Assembly (NCBI GenBank): GCA_035235625.1
Contig: CP141150.1
Span: 4,216,001-4,280,000, forward strand
Reading direction: 5' to 3'
Source of the DNA: Saururus chinensis
Taxonomy: Eukaryota; Streptophyta; Magnoliopsida; Piperales; Saururaceae
DNA length: 64,000 nucleotides
Shown here: positions 23,038 to 34,189 of the stretch, one piece after another
Position numbering within the stretch: the stretch's first letter is position 1
How the letters are laid out: each line of letters opens with the position of its first letter
The notes under the pieces: generated by a model
Databases searched by the model: none
What the model was told of the DNA's origin: nothing
The model's input: only the letters and a program-made list of their open reading frames with translations
Translations under genes and position numbers: made by a program

Positions 23038-23140
23038 CTCCCTCTGTCTTAAATTAATTGCTCCATTTGGTTTTTAAAATAAATTTATTTTATTTTATTT
23101 TTAAAAACTAAATGGAGCTATAAATGTAGAACAAATGGAG
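23038..23140. mobile_element. Stowaway MITE
   Basis: A 103-bp element with TA on each side. The left end is CTCCCTCTGTCTTAAATTAA, and the right end mirrors it as AATGTAGAACAAATGGAG. The middle is a near-palindrome around aaataaatttattttatttt. It is nested in the hAT element at 22521-24676. Confidence 0.8.
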
Positions 23141-24147
23141 TATTTATAGATACAATATTGTACAAAATTGTCATCATTTACTAGAAGCTCATAAATTTGT
23201 AAATAGACAACTAAAGTATAAATAATATTATTTACTTATTTATTAGCTTTCTTTTATAATATTTTCATTTGTTGTTATGCTATATCTTGTGTTTGTATGT
23301 TTAACCATATATGCATCTTTTAGTAGTCTTCTATAAACATGTCACTATTATTAGCACATATGTACTCTCTTCATATGATTAAAGTGTTTATATATTTGTA
23401 TTACATGTATTTTTTAGTTTTATATTAACATGTCATTATTATTAGCACATATATATTATATGTATATGTGGAACCACAACCTCTTCTACATACTTCAACC
23501 TTCTTTTGGTTGTATGAAATATATTTATTATTTGATAACCTAAATTTTCTAAATCTTTGTATTTATTTTTTACTTCAAGTGCCATCTTATAACCACCAAA
23601 AATAAAAAATTAGTGCCTTTGTAGTCAATTACATTTGTGTATATGAGATATCATATTTGAATGTATATCATTTATTTCTATTATACATAAATAATTTAAA
23701 AAATATCTCACATATAATATATGTATATTATGTCTCTTTAAAATATTTACTTCCAAATAATTTATATCATGTGTAATGTGTAGGGGTGCTAATGAGCCAG
23801 TTCGAGTCGAGTTTTAGTACTTGAGAACATGAAACTTGATGCCTTGTTGTCTTAGACCCATCAAAAATAAATATAAATTATCCTAATGTTATGAATAAAA
23901 AAAAAGAGACTCCATCACTCAATGCTAAAAAAATATTTATAAAAATATTATAAAATTTGAATTTCTACTAATTTCAACAATAGTCTTCATAAAAAATTTG
24001 AAAAGATATATCATAATTTGTTTGACATGTAAAGATAGTAAATAATATTACCATAACATATTGTCTAATGATTGACTATCCTATTTTTTTACTCGGCTAT
24101 ACTATTTATGTATATACTTTATTAAATCTTATTTCTATGATATATCT

Positions 24148-24325
24148 AAATTTTAATACATATCACATGTGGACATATGTGTATAATGTGTCTTTAAATG
24201 TTTACTTCTCAAAAATATATATCATGTGTGATAAGCAAATTTTAATACATATCACATGTGGACATATGTGTATAATGTGTCTTTAAATGTTTACTTCTCA
24301 AAAATATATATCATGTGTGATAAGC
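24148..24325. repeat. 89-bp tandem duplication
   Basis: The block beginning aaattttaatacatatcaca and ending atcatgtgtgataagc occurs twice with an exact offset of 89 bp (24148-24236, 24237-24325) and almost no differences. It lies within the AT-rich middle of a hAT element and looks recent. Confidence 0.9.
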
Positions 24326-25735
24326 CAATACTCAATACATAGATATTATACATTCATTAATAATATATAAATTTGTAATATATATATATGAGATAAATGT
24401 AAATTGGGATTGATAATGTGCACATGTATACATAAGTGTCAATATATATTTATGTATATTATAAAATATATTTATGAATTTCATTTGAGTTTGAGTTCGA
24501 GTCGAGTTCAAGTTTTATTCGAGCCCAGTTGAGTCGAAACAGGGTATGCTCGACCTCAACTCAAAAATATTTAAGTTCAAGTCGAGTTCAAGTTGAGCCA
24601 CTTCGAGTCGAGCCATATTCGAGTCGAGTCGAGGTACCTTTGCTCGATGAGCTGGCTCAACTCATTAGCACCCCTTGTTACAGTATCTCCTTAAGTATCT
24701 ATAATAAAAAATCTTAACAAACTAAATAAATAAGATAAAAAATAAACTACATTTTAAATATGCAACTGTCGATTGCCTCGACTATTGACTGTTAGTTGTC
24801 GAATTGTCCCGGCCATCGACTGTTATAACATTTGGTGTCATAGACCACTTCTCTGGCTCCATCTATGAGAATTTTCTTCTCCGGCGCCAACAACCTTTAA
24901 TTGATGTGTGACAATCGATAGTAGAGACATTTGACGACCGACAGTGAACAATCAGGATATTCGACAGTCGACAGTTGCTTGTTTAAAATTTATTTTATTT
25001 TTTATTTTATCTCCTTAGTTCATTAAGATAGTTCATTGTAAATATTGATGGAGATATTGTAACTCATAATGTTGTCTTGTATTCTTTTTATTGCAATAAA
25101 TTTAATTGTCGACTATTAGTTGTCAACCTTGGGCTGTTAGTACGAGGTTTTTCTTAGCGTTAAAAAACATCTCATAGTCAAGTAAAAATAAAACTCACTC
25201 TTGATTTTGAGTAGTTTAACAAGTTAAGGGGTTTATTTTTAATTAAGATTTGAGCTTGTAAAGAAAAAAATAAAATTTTAGTAGCTCCATCATCTAGTTT
25301 GTAACTGGTCTTATTAGATTTTGGGAAGGAGGAAGAGAAAACTACTTAGGAGGAAAAGGGGAGGAGGATTGAGAGGAGGGGGGAGGAGGAGGTAAAGCCA
25401 AAGTTGGATGAAGCAAAGCTGGTGGAGAAGACGATAAATTTGATGGTAGAGGTTGTGGTTGATGGAAGAGATGGTGGAGTCGGTGGCAAAGTCGAAGCTA
25501 GAGTTGCTGCAAAATGAGAAGTTGTGGGTTTGTGAAGTTATAAGGAAGAAAATAGGAAGGAGCATTTTAGATAATTCATGTCATATGTGTCGAGGTTTAC
25601 ATGTGTAAAGGGCCATTGTGTGTATTACGTGAGAATATGAGACAATTTGTGTAATACATTGTATCATAGGACCATTTTGGTCAAATCCTCGTTGTTATTT
25701 CCCCCTTACTGTTTCCTATAGCCCTCATGCACACC

Positions 25736-26578
25736 CTAATAAAAAATTACTCATACATACCCCCTATTCCTTTTTTTCTTCAGCTGTTGTCAACTAAATA
25801 GGGTATCCACGCCAGCAAAGGCTATTTTAGCTGCCAACCACCATATGCACGGCTAGGGTGGCCAGATGGAAAGAGGGAAGCATCCTTAAAATATCATGGG
25901 GGCATTGGATTTACTTTTATGCCCCTCCTCATACTTGCATGCCCCTCCTAATAGTTTAAGGTGGTCAGCCCATGTGGCCATGAAAATCATGCTAATGGCA
26001 GTAGGCGGCCATGGTCAACACCCACCTCATTATTGTCAAGGCTTGCATCAAGATTTCATAAAAGTTCCTGGCTTTTCCTTGACTCTGGCCCAACTCCTGA
26101 TTGCAAAAATCAATCTCAGGTTACCCTCCATCCTTACCCTCGAGAGGCCAAAGTCAAAGATCTTCACCCAGAAGTCCACACTTAGCAACACATTTTGGGC
26201 TTGATGTTTCCATGGATGATCGGGGGATCACACTCCAAATGGAGAAACTAGAGGTCCCGCACCATGTTCAGGATGATCTCGAATTGGTTCACCCAATGGA
26301 GAAGAGGGGGCCCATCTTCTTTGGCAAAGAGGGCCTCCTGCAAGCTTCAATTGGGCATGTACTTGTGGAACATAAATCATTTTTGTTTCTCAATTCAATA
26401 GAACAAGAGAAAGAACTACTGGCCATGGTGGAGGATGGCCTTGGCCATGGCCACCCTAGCCGTGCGTATGGTGGTTGGCAGCTAAAATAGCCTTTGCTGG
26501 CATGGCTACCCTATTTAGTTGACAACAGGTGAAGAAGAAAAAAGGAATAGGGGGTATGTATGAGTAATTTTTTATTAG
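25736..26578. mobile_element. Foldback element with about 128-bp inverted ends, adjacent to MULE-2
   Basis: The left end, beginning ctaataaaaaattactcata at about 25738, is repeated inverted at about 26449-26578, ending in tgagtaattttttattagg. It encloses the left kinase-fragment arm (25868-26420). Directly after it, 26578-26762 repeats the right end of MULE-2 (25510-25699) in the same orientation. The block is therefore a rearranged composite, not a simple single insertion. Confidence 0.6.
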
Positions 26579-27345
26579 GAAGTTGTGGGTTTGTGAAGTT
26601 ATAAGGAAGAAAATAGGAAGGAGCATTTTGGATAATTCATGCCATATGTGTCGAGGTTTACATGTGTAAAGGGCCATTGTGTGTATTACGTGAGAATATG
26701 AGACAATTTGTGTAATACATTGTATCATAGGACCATTTTGGTCAAATCCTCGTTGTTATTAACCTCCCCCCTTCATTATCTTTCTTTTGTGTTATTGCAT
26801 TGAGAAACAAAAGTGATTTATGTTCCACAAGTACATGCCCAATTGAAGCTTGCAGGAGGCCCTCTTCGCCAAAGAAGATGGGCCCCTCTTCTCCATTGGG
26901 TGAACCAATTCGAGATCATCCTGAACATGGTGCGGGACCTCTAGTTTCTCCATTTGGAGTGTGATCTCCCCGATCATCCATGGAAACATCAAGCCCAATA
27001 ATGTGTTGCTAAGTGTGGACTTCTGGGTGAAGATCTTTGACTTTGGCCTCTCGAGGGTAAGGATGGAGGGCAATCTGGGATTGATTTCTGCAATCAAGAG
27101 TTGGGCCAAAGTCAAGGAAAAGGCAGGAACTTTTATGAAATCTTGATGCAAGCCTTGACAATAATGAGGTGGGTGCTGACCATGGCCGCCTACTGCCATC
27201 AACAAGATTTTCATGGCCACATGGGCTGGCCACCTTAAACTATTAGGAGGGGCATGCAAGTACTAGGAGGGGCATAAAAGTAAATCCAATGCCCCCATGA
27301 TATTTTAGGGATGCCCCTCTCCCTCCATCTTCCCTCTTTCCTCTC
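25868..27345. repeat. Long inverted repeat made from a captured receptor-kinase fragment
   Basis: Left arm 25868-26420 and right arm 26775-27345 are inverted copies of each other with very high identity; single-base changes are few. About 350 bp of loop lies between. Each arm carries the same kinase fragment, readable on the plus strand of the right arm and the minus strand of the left arm. A transcript across it would fold into a hairpin with a stem over 500 bp. Confidence 0.85.
26806..27146 (+). pseudogene. Receptor-like kinase fragment (subdomains V-VII), broken, right arm
   Basis: Read across frames it gives FHKYMPN*SLQEALF (subdomain V-VIa entry), WVNQFEIILNMVRDL with a stop, FLHLECD, then an uninterrupted HGNIKPNNVLLSVDF (catalytic loop) and KIFDFGLSRV (DFG). 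In the HGDIKPSNVLL-type loop the catalytic Asp is Asn here. Several stops and a frameshift show that it is not functional. The family resemblance is to plant receptor-like kinases with an HGDIKPSN catalytic loop; the parent gene is not in the window. The mirror copy is on the minus strand at about 25990-26390. Confidence 0.75.
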
Positions 27346-29085
27346 TTGACAATCATTGATAACCTCCCCCCCACCCCTTAGGAGATTCCTGGCTCTGCCC
27401 CAACATTGCTAGACGCCCACCCCATTATTGTTCAGGCCATCAATAAGCGTTATAGCGAATGGCCATGGCCAGATGTAGACGCTGGCCAAGGCCAACTGTG
27501 GCCATGGTCGCAGCCATGGCTGCGGCCAAAGCCACTGCAGGTTGTTACAACTATGGCCAGCTACCGATCTAGTCCAAATATGTGTACAAAAATAAAAGTT
27601 GTTGACTTTCTACCATCTGCTGCTTGTCGGCCCCCACTAAAGAAGATATATAGGTGTTGGGGTGGACAATAGCAAAATAATGTAGGGCTATGGGGGTGTT
27701 GAATAGTAAAAAAATATTAATTTTTTCCTTCTTGGGAGTATTAGTTGGGGGGAAAATAGATGTGTTGTTTACTTTTAGGATAGTTCAATTTAAGACATGC
27801 ACAAATTGGGACTAAAAAATATTGTCATGTTTCTCCTAAAGTTGTTTAATCATTTAAAGAGACTAATATGTCAAAATAGACATCCAAAGAGACTATTTTA
27901 GGAGACATATGAGTTTTATATGAAAACAACAATTAATACTTCAAATTCTTTTCTTTCTTTCTTTTTACTTTTTGATTGGTGCATGACTGATGATGCTATG
28001 GTTCCTCCGTGCACCCAACCTCTTCTATTTTAATTAATGACTTTCCCCATATGGCTCTTTATAGCCAGATAGATTAGTTCCTATTAAAACTCGCATAGGT
28101 GGAGAATACTGTGAAAGGTTAGGATTAGAAAATAAAAAATGTTCTAGTGACATGAAGATTTATACATGATGAACCTACTTCGTCTTCCAAACACTACAGA
28201 TGATTAATAGGGCCACTTTTTTAAACCCGACTAATTAATATTTTCTGGATGATAAAGTAGATTCATCACTAATGAAACCTATTGACCTCAATGTAGCATT
28301 AATCTTAGAAAACCATGGCAGTTTCATGTTTTTTTAGTGCTAGGTATTCAAAGTTTTTATAAAGTTTCCTTTTATTTTTTTACTTTTTCGTAATAGATTA
28401 TACTCTCCAAGTTGTTGAACCTACCCCAGCCATTCCATAGCTGTCATAGAGCCTCTCATCGTAGCTATGTAGGGTGGGTAGCCTGTTTCCCATCTCACAC
28501 TGTTTATAGTCATAAAATAATCATATCAAGGCCTTCACATCAACCCTTCCAAATTAATCATTCAATTTATAAATTCACCTAATACAAAGCTAGATTAGTA
28601 TAGATAATCCAGCATAGACAAGCATGAAGCTATGTTTTTATCAAAATTTGGCCTCTTTATCTTCATAGAAAAGTGGTTGATTGCATAGGGTTGTCCCGTT
28701 CACTTAATCAACATGCATAGTAGCATAGCGTAAGCTACATATGGGAGCCCTTTGTTAATAACACATATGTTAGTGCACATTATTAGTGTCAATATTATTG
28801 ATTTTCACTTCCGCTAGAGTGTATATTATCGATCTCAAATATCAAAGGCTCCTATATATAGCCTACGCCATACTCATTATCAGTGGAGATCATGAAAAAT
28901 GCTTCGAGTGGATGCCAACAAAGTATTTGAAAGATTAACAAAATCAACATATATCAAATCATAAAATAAACTACATACACCACTCGTTCAAAGTTAAGCC
29001 AACTAACACTCAAACTAAGCTAGTTTGAGATGGGTCAAATAAGAGTTTTATTCTATTAGCCTAAGTTTGAGCTTTGATTTGAGCT
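27346..29085. other. Intergenic, mostly nothing recognised
   Basis: A gccatggcc-rich patch at 27450-27560 contains repeated ggccatgg words. From about 28960 to 29085 the sequence matches 55115-55255 inside the hAT element at 53755-56140. It is the left part of a related element that the solo LTR at 29091-32004 later split. No gene is supported. Confidence 0.55.
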
Positions 29086-29849
29086 AACTTTATAACACCT
29101 CGTATTTCGATTACGCTTAAACTGGAGGGTTAGGGGTAATTATTTAATTTCAATTAAATTTTAAGGGGTTTCAAGGGATGAAATCTTAGTATATGAATAG
29201 AGCTTGAAATAACGAATATAACGAACCAAAGAAAACGCGACACAAAGGTCGGGATTGAAAGTTACGACCTCATGAAGCATGCAACATGGGCGGGACCACA
29301 TATAAAGTGTGGAATAACCTACCCATGTGGGTCTAGTTTTGAAGGGCTCGTCAACAGGAGCCCATCGACACCAAGAACGCGCTATTCCAACTTCGGGGTA
29401 GGAAATTATCGCGTTTTGAAGTTGGAATAGTATTTGATTTAAAATAATAATAAAAATAGGAAAAAGACAAAATAGCTAGTGTCTTTGATGACACTAGCGG
29501 CTTGAGTCGCACTCCACCGAACTGTCGTGCGGCGAGATGCAGGGTCATGTATGCACGTCACTAATCGGTCTACGCACGGAAAGCATAAGCACGCATCAAG
29601 CACACAACGCCGAATTTTCATCCAGTTATCGCAAGACACGTGTCACGTGCACATGGGTGTGCACACTGTCAGCTTACGAATTTTTCCTATAAATTCTCAT
29701 TTCTAATCAAACTTCTAAAGCAATTTCTGGAGTCGTTCTAAGTCTGTTCAAAAGGCGTTCTTAGCTAATTCGATGGTGTTCTACATAATGGAAGCATTCA
29801 TTCCTCAAGTTAGTGACTCCATAAGGGGGGGAAACACCCTAGAGCAAGA

Positions 29850-30440
29850 GGAGACTCTACCTATCACCCTCGAGCTCCGCAGAGAGAGAAGTGGCCCGGA
29901 GTAAGAGGAGGCTCTATCCTCTGTCATCATGCCACAATGAGGGAAGTGGCCCGAATAGGGGAGGCTCCATCCTCCACCGAAGGGCCACGTAGAGTGAGGT
30001 ACATCCCCGGGTAAAGGGGAGCTTATGCCCGCAGCTTACGGGCACGGAAAGAGAAAAAAGTATCTGAGCAAGGGGAAGGTTTGTCCGTCGTCTACGAACA
30101 CGCAGAGAGAAAAGTATCTTCGGGTAGGGGAGATTATGTCTGTAGCTTACGGGCACAAAAAAACAAAAGTGTCTTCAGGCAAGGGGAAGGTCTGTTTGTT
30201 ATCTACATACGCATAAATAGAAGAGTATCTCCGAGTAGGGGAGGTTCTATCCGCTACGGGAAGTGTGAAGTATCCCAGGTTAAGGGGAGGTTATGTTCGT
30301 CGCCTTTGGGCCACAATGAGGGAAACGTCCAGGTTTAAAGGGAGTGTCTGTCAGCCACCTTTAGACGTAATGAGAAAGATGTTCTGGAGCTAGAGGAGGT
30401 TTTGTCCGCCATCTCCGAACTTGAAAGGGAGAATGCTCTG
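29850..30440 (+). repeat. Degenerate ~60-bp minisatellite inside the solo LTR
   Basis: About nine to ten diverged units share aggggaggttatgtccgtc, a gggcacaatgag-like segment and gagaaaagtatct. Short frames over it (for example 29914-30156 and 30025-30338) are translations of the repeat and not genes. Confidence 0.75.
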
Positions 30441-31173
30441 AGGAAATGAGCAATTCCAAACGTCGTTACTTCCGGAACTACAAGGGAGTAAGCATTTCTA
30501 AAATTTTGTTTTAATATGATTTATATATGAATGCACATCTTACTTAGTGTTACTAATACACTAATTAAGATATATGATTTGCTAGGATCTGATATATGAT
30601 TATATGTTCCGATTCGATATGCTTTGATATACTCTGTTGTGATTTGATTTGCTCTGAAATGTTCTGTGGTGATCTGATATGCTCCAATCTGATCTGATGT
30701 GATTTGTATGGTAGGATGAAATCTAATATTAGCTGATAGAATTTGATGTGATCCAATCTGCTCTGTGTATTTTGCTCCGCTCTGTGATAGAGTGGCACGT
30801 GTGATTCTTCTAGTGTTTTGTTCACCTCTATGATAGTTGTGATTCTGCTGATTTACTGGCTTCTATTCAACTCCGATGATTTATAAGATTTCCATTTAAT
30901 TCTGAAAGATTTATTTGGATATAAGGATATACATATTTTAACGTATTTGATTTTGTGATGTCTGATGCATGTATTAGCCATTAGGAATAACTATGTTCAA
31001 ATCCGATCGTATTAAAAAATGTCATAGATGTTATTCAATACGTACGTAGGCAACCAATGGTAAAACAATGTTGGCCCAATCTAAATTAGTTATAAAATTA
31101 GGCTTGTTCTAACCTACGCGCAACGAATCGTTAAAGCCCCGTAGTGCGTAAGGGAACGTTATGACTCTCACAC

Positions 31174-31877
31174 CATGGAAGGCCATATCGACAGATACGG
31201 GTCTGTATCGGTCGATACCGATACGAATTCGGGGGGCGATACCCCCAACACGTATCTTCGATATGTATCGGCCGTACCGTATCGATATGGCCAATACGTA
31301 TCAATACTCTATTATTTTTTTATATTTAAAATTAATTTTTTTTCAAAAAAAATTAAAATTTTTTTTCTTAAAAACAAAAACATAATTCAAATTCAACATC
31401 TTCTAATGACGGTATTTCTATTATATTAAAAATATTTTAAAAAAAATTATGAGCTCAATATAGGTGGGTCTATATAGTTTACATAATTTTTTTAAAAATA
31501 TAGTGCTCCACAATTATGCATTTACTTAAACATCTACCGTACAAGTTTCTCAGTAATATTTATATAAATCATAATAAATATCTTACTTGGTTCCAAAATA
31601 AATTAATTTCAATGCACTTAATATAGTATGAAGGGAATAATAGTTTGTAGAGGACATAGGGAATAAAATGTATGGTTCTAAAATTAAATAATTTTAGAGC
31701 ACTCGTATAAGTTGATATGACCTTCTATTGTATTATCATGCTCTAAATGAAGTATTGTGATGATATATTATTAGTTATAATATTTTTTATGTATATGAAA
31801 GGGTTTACGACCGTTTCGGCGCGTACTCGTATTCATGATCATCGATATTGTCATCTGTATCGATATTGCCTTCCATG
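31174..31877. mobile_element. Possible MITE with CATGGAAGGC ends, nested in the solo LTR
   Basis: CATGGAAGGCCATATCGACA at 31174 is mirrored near 31855-31877 (tatcgatattgccttccatg). The left end is rich in gtatcgg palindromes (31190-31310). The target duplication was not resolved. Confidence 0.45.
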
Positions 31878-32009
31878 TCTCGCACACAAAGTCTGCAGTT
31901 CCCGATTAGTCTTGTTTTATTTTTTCTGTTTAATTCCGATTTTATGAATTTTGTTTTCAGAATAACCCCCGGTCCGGGTCGGGTTTCCGGGTCGGGGTAA
32001 TACAAACTT

Positions 32010-32780
32010 TGAATATAGCCTCGAGTAGAATAAAGCTAGCTCACAATCCTACTCCAAACCTATCAATCATTTCCTTATACAAGCAAACACTCCATGAGTT
32101 TAATTATCAAAAACAAACAAAAAATCATGAATTTGAGTTATCATAACATAATTTAAACTAACTTGAGAGTTGCAAAAGTATTTTTCATAAAGTGTTTGTG
32201 TAGTCAATTAAGACTCTAGCACATATGATTAAAGATGAATCCCAGCCTAATGAGATCAGAGAAATTAGACAAAGCAACCAAATAGGAAACATCGAAGCGG
32301 AGTTAGTTTATGAGAATATACAATGTAAATTGCATATGGATATTTTTTTATCAAAAAATTGTATATGGATATGAATTACTAGAAAGAGCAAGTAATTTTC
32401 CAAGTAGAAGTTTGTAGCAACTATAATAAACAATTGTAAGTAGTTAAATTAATCAAATAAATATTTTAGATTTGAATGACATCTTTTGTTGAGTAAATCA
32501 CAATGGTGAATTACGGCTTAAAAATTATTGTAAAAGACCATAAGCTAATCTTTTTTTAAACTATACTACTTAAGACTAATGGGTATAATATATTTATAAT
32601 TTTTAAATATACAAGTGGTAATGGATAAACAGGTATGGAATAACTTTTTCTATTACCTTCCATTTAGATAATGTTTGGATAAAATTATCCTCTTATTTAT
32701 CCATTAAATAAATTTAACCATACAATTGAAATTCTTAGTGGTACAGTACTGATGATAGAATGGGTATTGTTGGCAACCCT
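32010..32780. mobile_element. Right part of a hAT-related element (pairs with 28960-29085)
   Basis: It aligns with 55260-56140, the right part of the hAT element at 53755-56140, ending ggtattgttggcaacccta against ccattggcagcccta. The left end of this copy is missing or too diverged to see. 32780-33585, which follows, holds no gene I can support. Confidence 0.6.
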
Positions 32781-33584
32781 ACTCTTTAGCACGGTTTTTG
32801 CAAAGAATAATGCTATTGTGACATGAATTTTTACACATCAAAACTTTACTTTGTCATTTTCACATTATTGATGAGTGATGCTCACTGTTATGCTCACTGT
32901 TATGGGCCCCATTCATGAATGGTGTGATAATAATGAAGTAGACTTTTGACATGTGAAACTTCACGTCAGTCAATTATTTTTCTTCGGAGTTGTATTTTTG
33001 AAGAAGTTCTTTTATAATGTCCAAGTAATAGGTCAACATGTCTATTTTTTCCCACCCTTGCGCATCACATGGGCTCATTTCAAGGCTTCATTCTTATTGT
33101 TGCCTTAGATTGTGAGCCGCTTAGTTATCCATCTACATCCTTGTTATCAAATCTCTTGGGCCCTTCTGAAAACAATAGTATGTTGAAATTGTGGCAAACC
33201 CAATTTGTATGTTTTTGTGCGCTACTACTTCACGTTCTACCTCTTTTTCAAGCAAAAGTTGGAGACCACTTCAAGGATGAGGTAGAGCAGAAGCATGGTG
33301 GAATATTATGACATGCCCTAGGGGTCAGGTGGTCTATTCGAATTAGGAATTAATTATTAGTTAAAATATTTTCCAATAATTAGAAGTTTGTTCATATTGG
33401 GCATAGGCCAATGTTAGAGGCTCATTATGATTGCAAGTTCTATTAGGATTAAAGTCCTTAATTGTCTTTAAATATATAAGGGATATGCCCTATTCGATTC
33501 ATTTAGAAAATCAATGGAGAATTAGATTAATTATTTTAATTTAATATCTTTAGTACTAATCATGCGATGGAAACCTATTATAGA

Positions 33585-33763
33585 CCACAACTTCATACAT
33601 AGATTGTGAAGGTGAACTTTGTAAGTAACACATGTGGTGGTTGTTTTTAACTCTTTGGTTGTATCGTTCGATTCAACAAGCTCCTCCATGATAAAGTGTA
33701 CATACCATGCAATTGTTTCTCCACACGCTCATCACTCAAATTCCTTGTATTGATAAATACAAG
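33585..33763. repeat. LecRK spacer, copy C, left part
   Basis: It matches 42870-43040 and 9260-9430, including cttcatacatagattgtg, the aaccagctcc-like run and tgataaatacaag. The copy breaks off exactly where the LTR element at 33769-40090 inserted and resumes at 40096. Confidence 0.85.
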
Positions 33764-33768
33764 ATATG

Positions 33769-34064
33769 TAATATAGACCACAATCTACACAAGGGAAATC
33801 TAGGGAAAAGGGGAGATAAGAAATATAGGAAGAGCAAACTAATTAACTAGACTAATTGCTGAATTTTTATTAATTGATTAGCACATGGTTGTACACTACA
33901 ATTTATAGTACAATTAGGAATTAATCCTACTAGCATAAGGAAAAATAATCCTAGTCTAATTGTGAATTGTAATTAAATCAAAATAGTAAATCCTACTTAA
34001 TCTAGGAAATGAAGCCTAATCTAGGAAAGGTGAAATCTAATTCTAAAAGGGGTGGGACATATCA
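33769..34064 (-). repeat. 3' LTR of the gypsy element
   Basis: Plus-strand sequence begins TAATATAGACC, where the partner LTR begins TGATATAGATC, and ends GGGACATATCA. The partner is 39783-40090. It is 296 bp with numerous scattered differences, so the insertion is not recent. Confidence 0.85.
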
Positions 34065-34189
34065 ACTACTTTTGCTAGGCCTTGTCCTCAACGTCGGGAA
34101 GTGTCGATACTCTCATTGACTACAAACGGTTGTAAAATCCAAGCATACTTCGGTTGCGGTCGTTGAAAAATGTGCAACTTATCTAGAGG

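Larger units (their letters stand above)
22521..24676. mobile_element. hAT-type element inserted in the left arm of MULE-2
   Basis: Flanks are GTTACAAT (22513-22520) and GTTACAGT (24677-24684), 7 of 8 identical. The left end is TAGGGGTGCTAACG and the right end in reverse complement AAGGGGTGCTAATGAG. Subterminal gagctcgagctcgg and gagtcgagtcga clusters flank an AT-rich middle. A second TAGGGGTGCTAATGAGCCAG end appears internally at about 23783, so the element may be a composite of two nested related copies. A Stowaway-like MITE sits at 23038-23140. No transposase is present. Confidence 0.82.
21770..25690. mobile_element. Foldback Mutator-like element MULE-2 with arms of about 0.8 kb
   Basis: The left end starts GAGGATTTTACCAAA and the right end in reverse complement GAGGATTTGACCAAA. 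The 9-bp flanks are GCTTGTATT (21761-21769) and GTTGTTATT (25691-25699), 6 of 9 matching. Inverted similarity runs through nearly the whole element: 21770-22520 plus 24685 to about 24790 pairs with 25690 back to about 24950. Only about 150 bp of loop remains, itself partly palindromic (caactgtcgattgcc / cgacagtcgacagttg). The left arm is interrupted by a hAT element; the right arm shows the uninterrupted site. A pyrimidine-rich CTCCTC tract expands at 22060-22250. No transposase frame is seen. Confidence 0.8.
29091..32004 (+). mobile_element. Likely solo LTR of a retrotransposon (5-bp duplication AACTT)
   Basis: AACTT lies on both sides (29086-29090, 32005-32009). The element starts TATAACACCTCG (probably a mutated TGTAACACC) and ends GGGGTAATACA. 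The flanking sequence is continuous with a related uninterrupted copy at 55240-55275, so the insertion boundaries are well supported. It is 2914 bp with no coding frame, as expected for an LTR. Inside are a roughly 60-bp degenerate minisatellite (29850-30440), a zone of tctgatatg-like words (30560-30780) and a nested inverted-repeat element at about 31174-31877. Confidence 0.7.

Noticed and set aside
26961-27146. Short frame with HGNIKPNN and DFG motifs as a possible small kinase gene
   Set aside because: It is a fragment of a broken captured kinase, without N-lobe or activation loop and with catalytic Asp changed.
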